A stretch of 45,452 nucleotides of DNA. It comes from Cytophagales bacterium (lineage in GTDB: Bacteria > Bacteroidota > Bacteroidia > Cytophagales > Thermoflexibacteraceae). The notes below the pieces were generated by a model. It was not told the origin of the DNA, did not search any database, and saw nothing but the letters and a program-made list of their open reading frames with translations. Location of the stretch: the NCBI GenBank assembly GCA_013298985.1, contig JAAFJS010000016.1, positions 1 to 45,452 on the forward strand, in the 5' to 3' direction. The position numbers were made by a program, and so were the translations under genes. Positions 1 through 8,296 of this stretch are shown one piece after another (the stretch's first letter is position 1; each line of letters begins with the position of its first letter).

Positions 1-231
1 CGTGAATATTCATTTTTTGGAATTATAAATTAGTAATTATAAATGATGAATCGGGAACTGTAAAATTAGCAATAAATAATTGTATCGCAACAGCAAATCG
101 TTCAAACTATTTCCAAACTGTTTTTTAACTTCATTTTTTTCAAATTTCAAACTTTTGGATTTGAATTTCCTCAAAAATAATTAAATTGCATACAATAAAA
201 CATTTTCATTCAAAAAAATTATTTAAGAAAA
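1..231. other. Non-coding start of window
   Basis: This is AT-rich sequence with no convincing reading frame. It lies upstream of the lipoprotein gene at 232 and probably holds its promoter, but I see no clear TAnnTTTG box. Nothing else was recognised. Confidence 0.5.
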
Positions 232-687
232 ATGAAAACCACCAAGAAATATAGATTTATTTTCTCTGTTAGCATTGTGATTTTATTGCTTTCTTTGCTC
301 TCCATTTTGCCTGCGTGTAATAAAAATGCAGACTTGGCATCAGCGGCAGATATATTGCAAATTACTGATAATGATGTGATTGGACGGTGGAGAATTGACA
401 AATTCATAGATGGTGGAATAGACGAGTCAGCAGAATTTTTGGGCGTTTTTGTCAGCTTTGAGTTAGAAAATAAATTTGTGGTTTCCAAAAATAATAACAG
501 GCTTTACGAAGGATTTTGGAGAATTAGGCTCAGTAAGACCGAGCTTGCTATCAATCTTTTTAATGCACTTGACCCTTATGACGAATTTAATGGCGACTGG
601 TACATCACCAAAAAAGGCAGCAATACGCTTTGGATTCTCAATAGTGCTTCCCTCGAAAAAGAGGAATTTAGAATGACGAAGTTATAA
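232..687 (+). CDS. Lipocalin-like lipoprotein, hypothetical
   Basis: This is a 151-residue protein with a basic N-terminus, a hydrophobic stretch at residues 9-27 and a lipobox (LPAC) placing the lipidated cysteine at residue 29, so it should be membrane anchored on the outside of the inner membrane. The mature part contains a 'IGRWRIDKF' segment and regularly spaced beta-type segments, resembling the small lipocalin-like/META-like lipoproteins common in Bacteroidota. No catalytic motif is visible. It lies 15 bases before the hydrolase gene and could be co-transcribed with it. The exact function is unknown. The architecture resembles the lipoprotein at 7767, but the sequences are not obviously homologous beyond that. 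Confidence 0.75.
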   Translation: MKTTKKYRFIFSVSIVILLLSLLSILPACNKNADLASAADILQITDNDVIGRWRIDKFIDGGIDESAEFLGVFVSFELENKFVVSKNNNRLYEGFWRIRLSKTELAINLFNALDPYDEFNGDWYITKKGSNTLWILNSASLEKEEFRMTKL

Positions 688-702
688 AATTTGATATAAA
701 TA

Positions 703-1701
703 ATGAAGAAATTTTTAAAATGGTTTTTAGGTGTAGTGGGTGTGGGTGCGATTGTTTTTATGTTGGGTCCGAAGCCCCCCACGCCACAGCTTGATGGGAA
801 ATTGCCACTTGTTACTGCTAATCTTGCTCAGTTAGAGCAGGAAATCATCAAATCGGAAAAAAATCATCAATCTATCAAACCAAACAACGAAGCGCGTATC
901 GTATGGGCTGATACGAGCAAGCAAAAAACGCCGTACAGTGTGGTTTATTTGCATGGTTTCTCTGCCAGCCAGCTGGAAGGCGAGCCTATACACCGCAATT
1001 TTGCCCAGAGATACGGTTGTAATTTGTATCTTTCTCGCTTGGAGGAACATGGCATAGACACGATAGATATTTTCCAACACCTCACCCCAGAAAAATTACT
1101 GGAAAGTGCCAAGCGCGCAGTGGCGATAGGCAAGCAATTAGGCAATAAGGTTATCTTGATGGCAACTTCCGCAGGCGCAATGCAAGCACTCTACATAGCT
1201 TCACAAAACAGTGATATTGAGGCACTTATTATTTATTCTCCTCTCATTGATTTGTTTGCGCCCAGCTCTGCCATGCTGGATATGCCTTGGGGACTGCAAA
1301 TTGCGGAGGCTTTCATGGGCGAAAATCCGCGCGCCATTCCCGAAGAAAAGAAAGGGGAAGCCGCCTACTGGACTAAAAAGTATAAAATAGAAGGCTTAAT
1401 TGCCTTAAAATCACTATTTAGCGCAACGATGACCGCCGAAAATTTTGCCCAAATAAAGCAACCTATTTTTCTTGGTTATTACTACAAAGATGAGGAAAAT
1501 CAGGACAAAGTGGTGTCTGTTGAGGCGATGCAAACCATGTTCGCGCAGTTAGGCACGCCCGAAAATCTAAAACGAAAAGTAGCCTTCCCCAATGCCAATA
1601 ACCACGTCATAGCCTCTTATATGAAATCTGATGATGTAGAAAGTGTAGAAAAAGAAACTTTTAAGTTTGCTGAAGAAGTGTTGGGGCTGAAAAAAAGATA
1701 G
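703..1701 (+). CDS. Alpha/beta hydrolase, membrane-tethered
   Basis: This 332-residue protein has an N-terminal hydrophobic anchor (about residues 5-22) followed by an alpha/beta-hydrolase fold. The oxyanion region is VVYLHGFSAS (residues 80-89), the nucleophile elbow is MATSAGA with Ser156, and the likely catalytic histidine is in NANNHVIASY near the C-terminus. The elbow reads A-T-S-A-G rather than the classical G-x-S-x-G. Esterase, lipase or serine-aminopeptidase-like activity is expected from the family, but the substrate cannot be told. It sits between the lipoprotein and the glycosyltransferase, all on the + strand with gaps of 15 and 21 bases, which suggests one transcript. Confidence 0.82.
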   Translation: MKKFLKWFLGVVGVGAIVFMLGPKPPTPQLDGKLPLVTANLAQLEQEIIKSEKNHQSIKPNNEARIVWADTSKQKTPYSVVYLHGFSASQLEGEPIHRNFAQRYGCNLYLSRLEEHGIDTIDIFQHLTPEKLLESAKRAVAIGKQLGNKVILMATSAGAMQALYIASQNSDIEALIIYSPLIDLFAPSSAMLDMPWGLQIAEAFMGENPRAIPEEKKGEAAYWTKKYKIEGLIALKSLFSATMTAENFAQIKQPIFLGYYYKDEENQDKVVSVEAMQTMFAQLGTPENLKRKVAFPNANNHVIASYMKSDDVESVEKETFKFAEEVLGLKKR

Positions 1702-1722
1702 AAAATCAAATTTTTTTGCTGA

Positions 1723-3438
1723 ATGAATCAAGTTATTTTCAAAACATATTTGCCTTTTGTAGGAATTATTTTGGTCTATTTCGTTGGTATGTTCTTGGAC
1801 ATCATGGACATAGATGCAGCGCAGTATGCCTCCATCTCCTTAGAAATGGCTAAAAATGGAAGTTATTTAGAGGTGCTGCATCGCGGGACAGACTATTTGG
1901 ACAAACCTCCCTTGCTTTTTTGGGTTTCAGCCTTAGTTTTCAAGCTATTTTCTGAGGGGAATTTTACTTACCGCATCACTCCTATTTTGGTATGTTTACT
2001 TGGGATTTATTCCACTTATCGATTAGCAAAATGCTATTACAATGAAAAAGTAGCTTACCTTTCTGCGCTGATGTGCGCCTCCTCTTTTAGCGTATTTTTG
2101 ATGAACCATGACGTACGCACAGATACGATGCTCATGGGTTGGGCTATCTTTGCCATTTGGCAATTAGCTGAATATGTGGAATTTGAGAAATGGAAAAATT
2201 TAATTTTGGGATTCATTGGCATTGGCTTGGCGATGCTTTCTAAGGGTCCCATTGGCTTGATGCTACCTGCGCTCGCCTTTGGCTCACATTTTATTTTATT
2301 AAAAAAGTACAATTTTATCTTTCGCTGGCAGTGGCTGGTGGGGCTGGCGGTCGTGGGGCTGGTTTTGCTACCAATGTGCATTGGTTTGTACCAGCAGTTT
2401 GACTTGCAGCCCGAAAAGGTGATAGAAGGCGAGAAAAACACTTCTGGATTATATTTTTATTTTTGGAAACAAAGTTTTGGACGACTCACAGGCGAAAACG
2501 TGTGGAAAGACGATTCTGACCCGTTTTTCTTTGTGCATACGTACATTTGGACGGTGCTACCTTGGGGATTATTGGTCTTTTTTGCATTTTACGACCTTGT
2601 AAAATCAGCCTTATTTTCGCAGTCCAAAGAAAATTTATCCCATTTTCGCAGCAAAGAATACCTTACGCTGGGTGGCTTCCTACTTCCTTTCCTTGCGCTG
2701 TCGACTTCGCAATACAAACTGCCTCATTATATCAACATTCTCATTCCGCTAAGTTCCATATTTACAGCCAGATACGTATATATTTTATTGCAAAACCCGC
2801 GCTACAAAACATTGTTAAAAATAGCTTTTGGTGTTCAGTGGACAAATGTATGCTTAGTTTGGCTGATTGGCTTGGTTTTTTGCACTTGGGTTTTTCCGTT
2901 GAGCAATGTATTTATCTGGCTGATAATCAGCGCATTATTTCTTTTTACTTTTTATGTAGGCATCAAAGGGCAGACGAGATTCCAACGCCTGATTTTGCCT
3001 TCTGCCATTACGATTATTGGCGTATTTTTTATTTTGAATGTGCATTTTTACCCTTCTCTTTTCCAATATCAAACGGGAAGCGTGCTGGGCAAACATTTGA
3101 AAACTCAGCAGGATTTTCCTCTTAATCGCTTTTTTGCTTTGCAAAGAATCAGTGGCGACGGCAAGGATATTTTTATTCATACGATTGATTTTTATAGCGC
3201 GAAAATTCAACCTTTATTTCTCGAAACGGATAGCTTGGTCAGGGCAGTGGGCAAGGAAAAAGCATGGGTTTATTTGGACGAACAGGGACTGGAAGAGTTA
3301 AAAAAATTTGGTAAAACAATGGTTATCAAGTCATTTGACAAATATCACGTTACCCAACTTACGCCTTTGTTTTTAAATCCTCAAACACGCTTACAAGCCA
3401 CCAATAAGGTTTATTTGGTGGAATTTGTGAGGGATTAA
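1723..3438 (+). CDS. GT39/ArnT-like membrane glycosyltransferase
   Basis: This 571-residue polytopic membrane protein has the hallmarks of the PMT/ArnT family (GT-C fold). An acidic motif DIDAAQYA (around residues 29-36) follows the first membrane segment, and the conserved YLDKPPLLFW lies at residues 58-67. Many hydrophobic helices follow, and a soluble C-terminal part starts at about residue 450. Such enzymes move a sugar from a polyprenyl-phosphate donor to lipid A, protein or glycan on the outer face of the inner membrane. The acceptor here is unknown. It is probably co-transcribed with the two genes before it. Confidence 0.85.
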   Translation: MNQVIFKTYLPFVGIILVYFVGMFLDIMDIDAAQYASISLEMAKNGSYLEVLHRGTDYLDKPPLLFWVSALVFKLFSEGNFTYRITPILVCLLGIYSTYRLAKCYYNEKVAYLSALMCASSFSVFLMNHDVRTDTMLMGWAIFAIWQLAEYVEFEKWKNLILGFIGIGLAMLSKGPIGLMLPALAFGSHFILLKKYNFIFRWQWLVGLAVVGLVLLPMCIGLYQQFDLQPEKVIEGEKNTSGLYFYFWKQSFGRLTGENVWKDDSDPFFFVHTYIWTVLPWGLLVFFAFYDLVKSALFSQSKENLSHFRSKEYLTLGGFLLPFLALSTSQYKLPHYINILIPLSSIFTARYVYILLQNPRYKTLLKIAFGVQWTNVCLVWLIGLVFCTWVFPLSNVFIWLIISALFLFTFYVGIKGQTRFQRLILPSAITIIGVFFILNVHFYPSLFQYQTGSVLGKHLKTQQDFPLNRFFALQRISGDGKDIFIHTIDFYSAKIQPLFLETDSLVRAVGKEKAWVYLDEQGLEELKKFGKTMVIKSFDKYHVTQLTPLFLNPQTRLQATNKVYLVEFVRD

Positions 3439-3513
3439 TGCAGAACTTTTGGATTACAAAACCCCGCCATTTGGTATTTTTTGTTAAAATTTAATTATTT
3501 TGAAAGTTTATCG

Positions 3514-3521
3514 TAAGTTTG
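3514..3521 (+). promoter_or_regulatory. Candidate -7 box for trxB
   Basis: TAAGTTTG matches the Bacteroidota -7 consensus TAnnTTTG and lies 20 bases before the trxB start codon. No clear TTTG was found at the expected -33 spacing, only the weak TTTA at 3490. The promoter call is therefore partial. Confidence 0.45.
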
Positions 3522-3540
3522 CACCTCATAAAATAGAACC

Positions 3541-4479
3541 ATGACTACTGAAATTATAAAATGTTTGATAATAGGCTCTGGTCCTGCGGGTTATACTGCC
3601 GCCATCTATGCAGCAAGGGCGGGCATAAAACCAATACTTTATCAAGGTAGCCAGCCTGGTGGACAGCTCACCATCACTTCAGATGTGGAAAACTACCCAG
3701 GCTACCCCAAAGGAATCAATGGACCCAGCATGATGATGGATTTTCAGGCGCAAGCAGAACGGTTTGGGGCGGATATTCGCGATGGTATGGTTACTTCGGT
3801 AGATTTTAACAGCTACCCCTTCAAAGTTACCGTAGATGAAAGTATTGATTTACAAGCATATAGCGTTATTATTTCCACAGGAGCATCAGCCAAATGGCTG
3901 GGCTTACCTTCAGAGCAGCGTCTGAACAGTCATGGCGTTTCTGCCTGTGCGGTTTGTGATGGCTTTTTTTATAGAGGCATGGAAGTTGCGGTGGTGGGTG
4001 CGGGCGATACAGCCGCCGAAGAAGCGAGCTACTTGGCAAATCTGTGTAAAAAAGTAAATTTGCTGGTCAGGAGAGGCGAAATGCGTGCCTCGAAGTTTAT
4101 GCAAGAGAGAGTACAAAACCTGCCTAACGTACAGATTTGGTGGAATACCGAAACTGAGGAAATTTTGGGAGAGCATGAAGTCGAGGGCGTGCGCGTCAGG
4201 AACAATAAAACAGGTGAGATTTCTACCATTCCCATCAAAGGTTTCTTTGTGGCAATAGGTCATCAGCCCAATACTGGTATTTTCAAAGATTTTATCAATA
4301 TGGACGAAACTGGCTACATCAAAACCATTGCTGGCTCAACCAAGACCAACATCGAGGGCGTTTTTGCCGCAGGTGATGCCCAAGACAATGTATATCGCCA
4401 AGCAGTTACAGCCGCAGGAACGGGCTGTATGGCGGCTTTGGACGCAGAAAGATTTTTGGCTATGAAAGGAATACATTAA
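3541..4479 (+). CDS. trxB: Thioredoxin-disulfide reductase
   Basis: This 312-residue flavoprotein uses NADPH to reduce thioredoxin in the cytoplasm. Visible elements are the FAD-binding IIGSGPAGYTAA near residues 10-21, the redox-active CAVCDG with Cys136 and Cys139, the NADPH-binding VVGAGDTAAEEA at residues 151-162, the phosphate-binding VRRGEMRAS loop, and the C-terminal FAD motif GVFAAGDAQD. Length and motif order match low-molecular-weight bacterial TrxB. The basic loop reads VRR where many homologues have HRR. It appears monocistronic: about 60 bases precede its -7 box and 230 bases follow it. Confidence 0.96.
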   Translation: MTTEIIKCLIIGSGPAGYTAAIYAARAGIKPILYQGSQPGGQLTITSDVENYPGYPKGINGPSMMMDFQAQAERFGADIRDGMVTSVDFNSYPFKVTVDESIDLQAYSVIISTGASAKWLGLPSEQRLNSHGVSACAVCDGFFYRGMEVAVVGAGDTAAEEASYLANLCKKVNLLVRRGEMRASKFMQERVQNLPNVQIWWNTETEEILGEHEVEGVRVRNNKTGEISTIPIKGFFVAIGHQPNTGIFKDFINMDETGYIKTIAGSTKTNIEGVFAAGDAQDNVYRQAVTAAGTGCMAALDAERFLAMKGIH

Positions 4480-4712
4480 AATAGGTTGAAATTTTTAAAG
4501 TTTATGGTTCAAATAAGTATGTGAAATTAGTTTAGCAAGATTGTTTTTTATAAATGCTTAATAATGAGCGTCTTAAAATTATTTAAAATTTATGATTTAC
4601 AATTCATCACTGCTTAATTTGCTATTTTCATTTATTTTGTTGAAAATTGAGAATTCAAATAAGAGCCTTTACAGGTTGTATAAATTGAAAACCAACTAAT
4701 TAGGATTAATTT

Positions 4713-5981
4713 ATGAAGAAAGTTTTACGTCAAAGGAATCTAAAAACGCTTTGCATTTTTTCTTTCTTGTTTTTTGTCTTCGCTACTACTGCCACTTTTG
4801 CACAGCAAAAAAGGAAATCTTTTACACAAAGGGTGGGCGATTTTTTTGAGTTCAAAATCATCAAAAAGATTTGGACTCCTTCTGATACTGCTTCTCTGAA
4901 AGGCACAGAACTTCAAACAGTGCAAGAGGACAACAAAAAAGATTCGCTTTTATTGAATCCAAATGGTACAGATGAGGCAAAAACAGCACTTCAAAATGAT
5001 TCACAAGGCAAAAATGTCGGTGGTGATTCCCCTCTGGGTGGGCAGACTGAGGCTGAACAGGAAATGAAACGAGTAGAAGAAACATTCAAGGAATTGGATA
5101 TATTGAAAAAAGATACTCTTTTTATCAAGAATATCATCAAAAACGCCTACGAACAGCCCTTAGACCTTAGCGAACCCAAATCGCTGCTGAGAGAGGACAA
5201 TAGCAATTTTTATGATGTAGAGATGAAGAAAATAGTGATGGTTACAGAGGAGTTAGCCATTGATTGTGTGTGGGTTACGCTGACTAATTATTATGCTATT
5301 TGGGATTCAGAAAACATCAATCCATACAAGTACAATATTGAAGAATTTAAGGAATCTGTTGATATTCAGCTATTTGATAGCCTTGCGCCTCAGCAATGGG
5401 CTGCACCTCTGGCAAGTAATAAAGTAACCTCGAACTTTGGTTTTCGTCGTTATCGCTGGCATGGAGGTATAGATTTGGACTTGGACATTGGCGACCCAGT
5501 GTATGCTTCTTTTGATGGGATAGTACGGATAAATAGCTATGCCAAAGGAGGTTACGGTAGGCACATTGTGTTACGACATTTTAACGGGCTGGAAACTTTG
5601 TATGGACACTTGAGCAAATCCAATGTCGAGGTAGGGCAGGAAGTAAAAGCAGGGGTGGAAATAGGAAAAGGTGGTAGCACTGGACGCAGTACGGGACCTC
5701 ACCTTCACTACGAAGTGCGCTACAAAGGTCATGCTTTTAACCCTGCCGAAATTTATGATTTTAATACTAACGAGCTCAAAACCAGCTTGTTCCGACTCTC
5801 CCCTGACCATTTCAAGCATCTGACTAATCGCCGCCAAGTGGTCTATCATACTGTAGAAAAAGGAGATACGATTGGCGAACTCTCACGATTGTACGAAGTT
5901 TCTGTCAAGCACTTGTGCCGAATGAATAGAATCTATGCAAGTACAAAATTAAAGATAGGTAGAAAACTAAGAATCAAATAG
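4713..5981 (+). CDS. M23 metallopeptidase with C-terminal LysM
   Basis: This 422-residue secreted peptidase has a signal peptide (residues 1-30, ending TFA). A low-complexity, partly charged linker follows at about residues 50-130. The LytM/M23 domain lies at about residues 235-345, with zinc-binding residues in HGGIDLD (His250, Asp254) and HLHYE (His330/332). A single LysM domain (VEKGDTIGELSRLYEVS onward) covers residues 377-422. The family cleaves peptidoglycan cross-bridges or activates amidases, and LysM binds the glycan. The domain order, peptidase before LysM, is reversed from many bacterial M23 proteins but common in Bacteroidota. A strong terminator follows. Confidence 0.93.
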   Translation: MKKVLRQRNLKTLCIFSFLFFVFATTATFAQQKRKSFTQRVGDFFEFKIIKKIWTPSDTASLKGTELQTVQEDNKKDSLLLNPNGTDEAKTALQNDSQGKNVGGDSPLGGQTEAEQEMKRVEETFKELDILKKDTLFIKNIIKNAYEQPLDLSEPKSLLREDNSNFYDVEMKKIVMVTEELAIDCVWVTLTNYYAIWDSENINPYKYNIEEFKESVDIQLFDSLAPQQWAAPLASNKVTSNFGFRRYRWHGGIDLDLDIGDPVYASFDGIVRINSYAKGGYGRHIVLRHFNGLETLYGHLSKSNVEVGQEVKAGVEIGKGGSTGRSTGPHLHYEVRYKGHAFNPAEIYDFNTNELKTSLFRLSPDHFKHLTNRRQVVYHTVEKGDTIGELSRLYEVSVKHLCRMNRIYASTKLKIGRKLRIK

Positions 5982-5999
5982 TTAAGCTATAATATTAAT

Positions 6000-6036
6000 A
6001 AAAGGCATGGCATATTTTATTTGCCATGCCTTTTAT
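6000..6036 (+). terminator. Intrinsic terminator after M23 peptidase
   Basis: A hairpin with the stem aaaggcatggca / tgccatgcctttt and an AT-rich loop is followed by a short T-rich run. It begins 19 bases after the peptidase stop codon. Confidence 0.85.
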
Positions 6037-6322
6037 ATTTGCAAGAAAAAAGGTAAAAAAGATAGAAAAGTAAAATAAAAAAACTATTTTTACCAACAAT
6101 CAGTAATTAATACAAAATCAATGATGTTTAGAGGTAATTTTTTGAAATATTAATTATCACAAAAGTATTTCTACCACTATTATTAGAATATATCATAAAT
6201 GCACAATTTTTGACTTATAAAAGTTAAATTTTTTAAATTGTGTTTTTTCCAATCAACTCATTGTAAACAAGGAAGTATTTTTTCTTGTTATCTCTACAAA
6301 AATCTAAAATATACATCTTCTT
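6037..6322. other. Non-coding gap before crtB
   Basis: This is very AT-rich sequence after the terminator, without an open frame of note. It must hold the promoter of the phytoene/squalene synthase gene, but I find no exact TAnnTTTG box. Confidence 0.4.
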
Positions 6323-7159
6323 ATGATGGAACTTTTTAACCTTACAACGTTTAAGTGTAGTGAAATTATTACTAAGAGCTACAGCACCTCTTTCTCTCTG
6401 GGAATCAGGATGTTCGACAAAAAGCTACACGCACCCATTTATGGGATTTACGGCTTTGTGCGCTATGCCGACGAAATCGTAGATACTTTTCATGGCTTCG
6501 ACAAGAAAAAATTGTTAGATACTTTTCGCAAAGATACTTTTCAAGCAATAGAAGACAAGATTAGCCTAAACCCCATTTTACATTCTTTCCAAATCGTGGT
6601 ACGCCAGTACCATATAGAACACGAACTCATCGAGGCTTTCCTGCACAGTATGGAAATGGATTTGTATTTTAATGAATATACGCAAAATCACTATGAGGAA
6701 TATATCTACGGCTCGGCAGAAGTGGTGGGACTGATGTGCCTCAGAGTATTTTGTGAGGGCAACGAAGAAGCCTACCTACGCCTAAAAGCCACCGCCAGAA
6801 GTTTAGGTTCTGCCTTCCAAAAAGTCAATTTCCTACGCGATATGAAAAGCGATTATTATGAAAGAGGACGCACCTATTTCCCACAAGTAGATTTAAAACG
6901 CTTTGATTATGAGGCAAAAAGAGAAATAGAAGCAGATATTCAGCGCGACTTTGACCACGCCTACACAGGCATTTTGCAGTTACCCAAATCGGCTCGACTG
7001 GGCGTGTATGTAGCTTACATTTATTATTTGAAACTTTTTAGGAAAATTCAGGAAACTGCGCCAGCGAAAGTCCTTAACGAACGTATCAGAGTGCCTGACT
7101 CCAAAAAAATTACGCTTTTGGTGAAAAGTTATTTCAAACATCAATTAAATTATATCTAA
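6323..7159 (+). CDS. crtB: Phytoene/squalene synthase family protein
   Basis: This 278-residue trans-isoprenyl diphosphate synthase is of the head-to-head type. The two aspartate motifs are present: YADEIVD (Asp50, Asp54) and LRDMKSD (Asp173, Asp177), the latter within NFLRDMKSDYYERGRTYFP. Both bind the magnesium-diphosphate substrate. The length and the SYSTSFSLGIR start match Bacteroidota CrtB, which condenses two geranylgeranyl diphosphates to phytoene, the first committed step to carotenoids. A squalene or other C30 product cannot be excluded from sequence. Unusually for a carotenoid locus, no phytoene desaturase (crtI) lies in this window; only a small partner gene follows 11 bases downstream. 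Confidence 0.88.
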   Translation: MMELFNLTTFKCSEIITKSYSTSFSLGIRMFDKKLHAPIYGIYGFVRYADEIVDTFHGFDKKKLLDTFRKDTFQAIEDKISLNPILHSFQIVVRQYHIEHELIEAFLHSMEMDLYFNEYTQNHYEEYIYGSAEVVGLMCLRVFCEGNEEAYLRLKATARSLGSAFQKVNFLRDMKSDYYERGRTYFPQVDLKRFDYEAKREIEADIQRDFDHAYTGILQLPKSARLGVYVAYIYYLKLFRKIQETAPAKVLNERIRVPDSKKITLLVKSYFKHQLNYI

Positions 7160-7170
7160 AAGTATCGTGT

Positions 7171-7662
7171 ATGCCGCTTCCACAACTTGTCAAAGATGGA
7201 AAAATAGACATTGACCTCTTGCGAAAAGAGTATCTCAAAGCCGTTGATGATGAAAAAAGTGTTACTTTTTTGTTGGCAACACTTACCAAATTTGATTCCC
7301 CTGATGCCTTAGTGATAGCGTATCAGGCGTGTTTGGAAACACTCAAAGCAAAGCAGGTCTGGAATCCTTTGGAAAAATTAGCCCTTGCCAAGCAATCACA
7401 AGCCACTTTTTCAAAAGCAATAGACCTCAATCCTAATCACTTAGAAATTAGGTTTTTACGCTATTCCATACAGCTTTCTCTGCCTTCTTATTTATACCTT
7501 AGCAAAGACCTGACAGAGGATAAAGTATTGATAATGAAATTGATACAAGAAATAAAAACTACAGATTTGGGCAAAGAAAATTTGGCGCGCATCACTCATT
7601 TTATGCTCACCAATGGGCAATGCACGCCTGCGGAAAAGGAAATTATCAAGAAAATAACCTAA
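7171..7662 (+). CDS. Conserved hypothetical protein with TPR-like segment
   Basis: This 163-residue soluble helical protein has one recognisable TPR-like unit (ATFSKAIDLNPNHLEIRFLR, about residues 92-111). There is no signal peptide and no catalytic motif. It starts 11 bases after the phytoene synthase gene, so the two are probably co-expressed, and a role linked to isoprenoid synthesis is a guess from position only. I do not recognise a named family. Confidence 0.7.
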   Translation: MPLPQLVKDGKIDIDLLRKEYLKAVDDEKSVTFLLATLTKFDSPDALVIAYQACLETLKAKQVWNPLEKLALAKQSQATFSKAIDLNPNHLEIRFLRYSIQLSLPSYLYLSKDLTEDKVLIMKLIQEIKTTDLGKENLARITHFMLTNGQCTPAEKEIIKKIT

Positions 7663-7766
7663 ATGTGTGATTTACGTTCTTATTTGTAAATCATCTCCTT
7701 ATTTCACTTCCCTGCTTTCATACTCACACTTTTCTTTTTATATTTTTTATTTAAAGAACTATATTT

Positions 7767-8207
7767 ATGAAACAAATTCATGTTGTTTTTTATTTTTTAA
7801 TTATCTTGTTATCAATTAGTTGCAGTAAAAAAGAAGCTGCATTGACTAATACAGATTTGCTCTCACGCGCTTGGCAGACAGATGAAGTAATCTTCGTACA
7901 GGGGCTTATCAATGGTACTGTTTACAAGAAAGGGGCAAATAACAATGTATTAGATTTTTCTAAAATACGCTTTACTTTTAGAGCAAACGGCTCTGTAGAG
8001 GGAATAGACCAAGATGGAAACACTGGTGTAGGTAATTGGTCATTTGCCAACAATGAAACACAAATATTAATCAAAGGTGGAAATACTGACCCAGTAACAA
8101 CGCTGATGATTGCACGCCTGACCGCCTCCAATCTTGACTTTTCCCAAGTACGAACCGTACAAGGACAAGGTGCTATTACGGTTACTATTAAAATGATTCC
8201 TTTGTAA
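7767..8207 (+). CDS. Lipocalin-like lipoprotein, hypothetical
   Basis: This 146-residue protein has a short hydrophobic N-terminus and a lipobox (SISC) with Cys19. The mature part has alternating strand-like segments (LDFSKIRFTFRANGSVEG, GNWSFANNETQILIKGG) typical of the small lipocalin-like domains in Bacteroidota lipoproteins. It is probably anchored in the envelope. No partner or substrate can be inferred. It is separated from its neighbours by 104 and 89 bases. Confidence 0.75.
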   Translation: MKQIHVVFYFLIILLSISCSKKEAALTNTDLLSRAWQTDEVIFVQGLINGTVYKKGANNNVLDFSKIRFTFRANGSVEGIDQDGNTGVGNWSFANNETQILIKGGNTDPVTTLMIARLTASNLDFSQVRTVQGQGAITVTIKMIPL

Positions 8208-8296
8208 AATGTTATGTATAAAAACAGGAAGTTTGCAGGAACATGATAAATAACAGAAAATTTCTTTAAATTTGATAAGGATAAACGCACAAACGC

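Noticed and set aside
2547-3125. 192-codon open frame inside the glycosyltransferase gene
   Set aside because: It is a shadow in another frame of a gene with clear family motifs, with no start signal and no recognisable domain.
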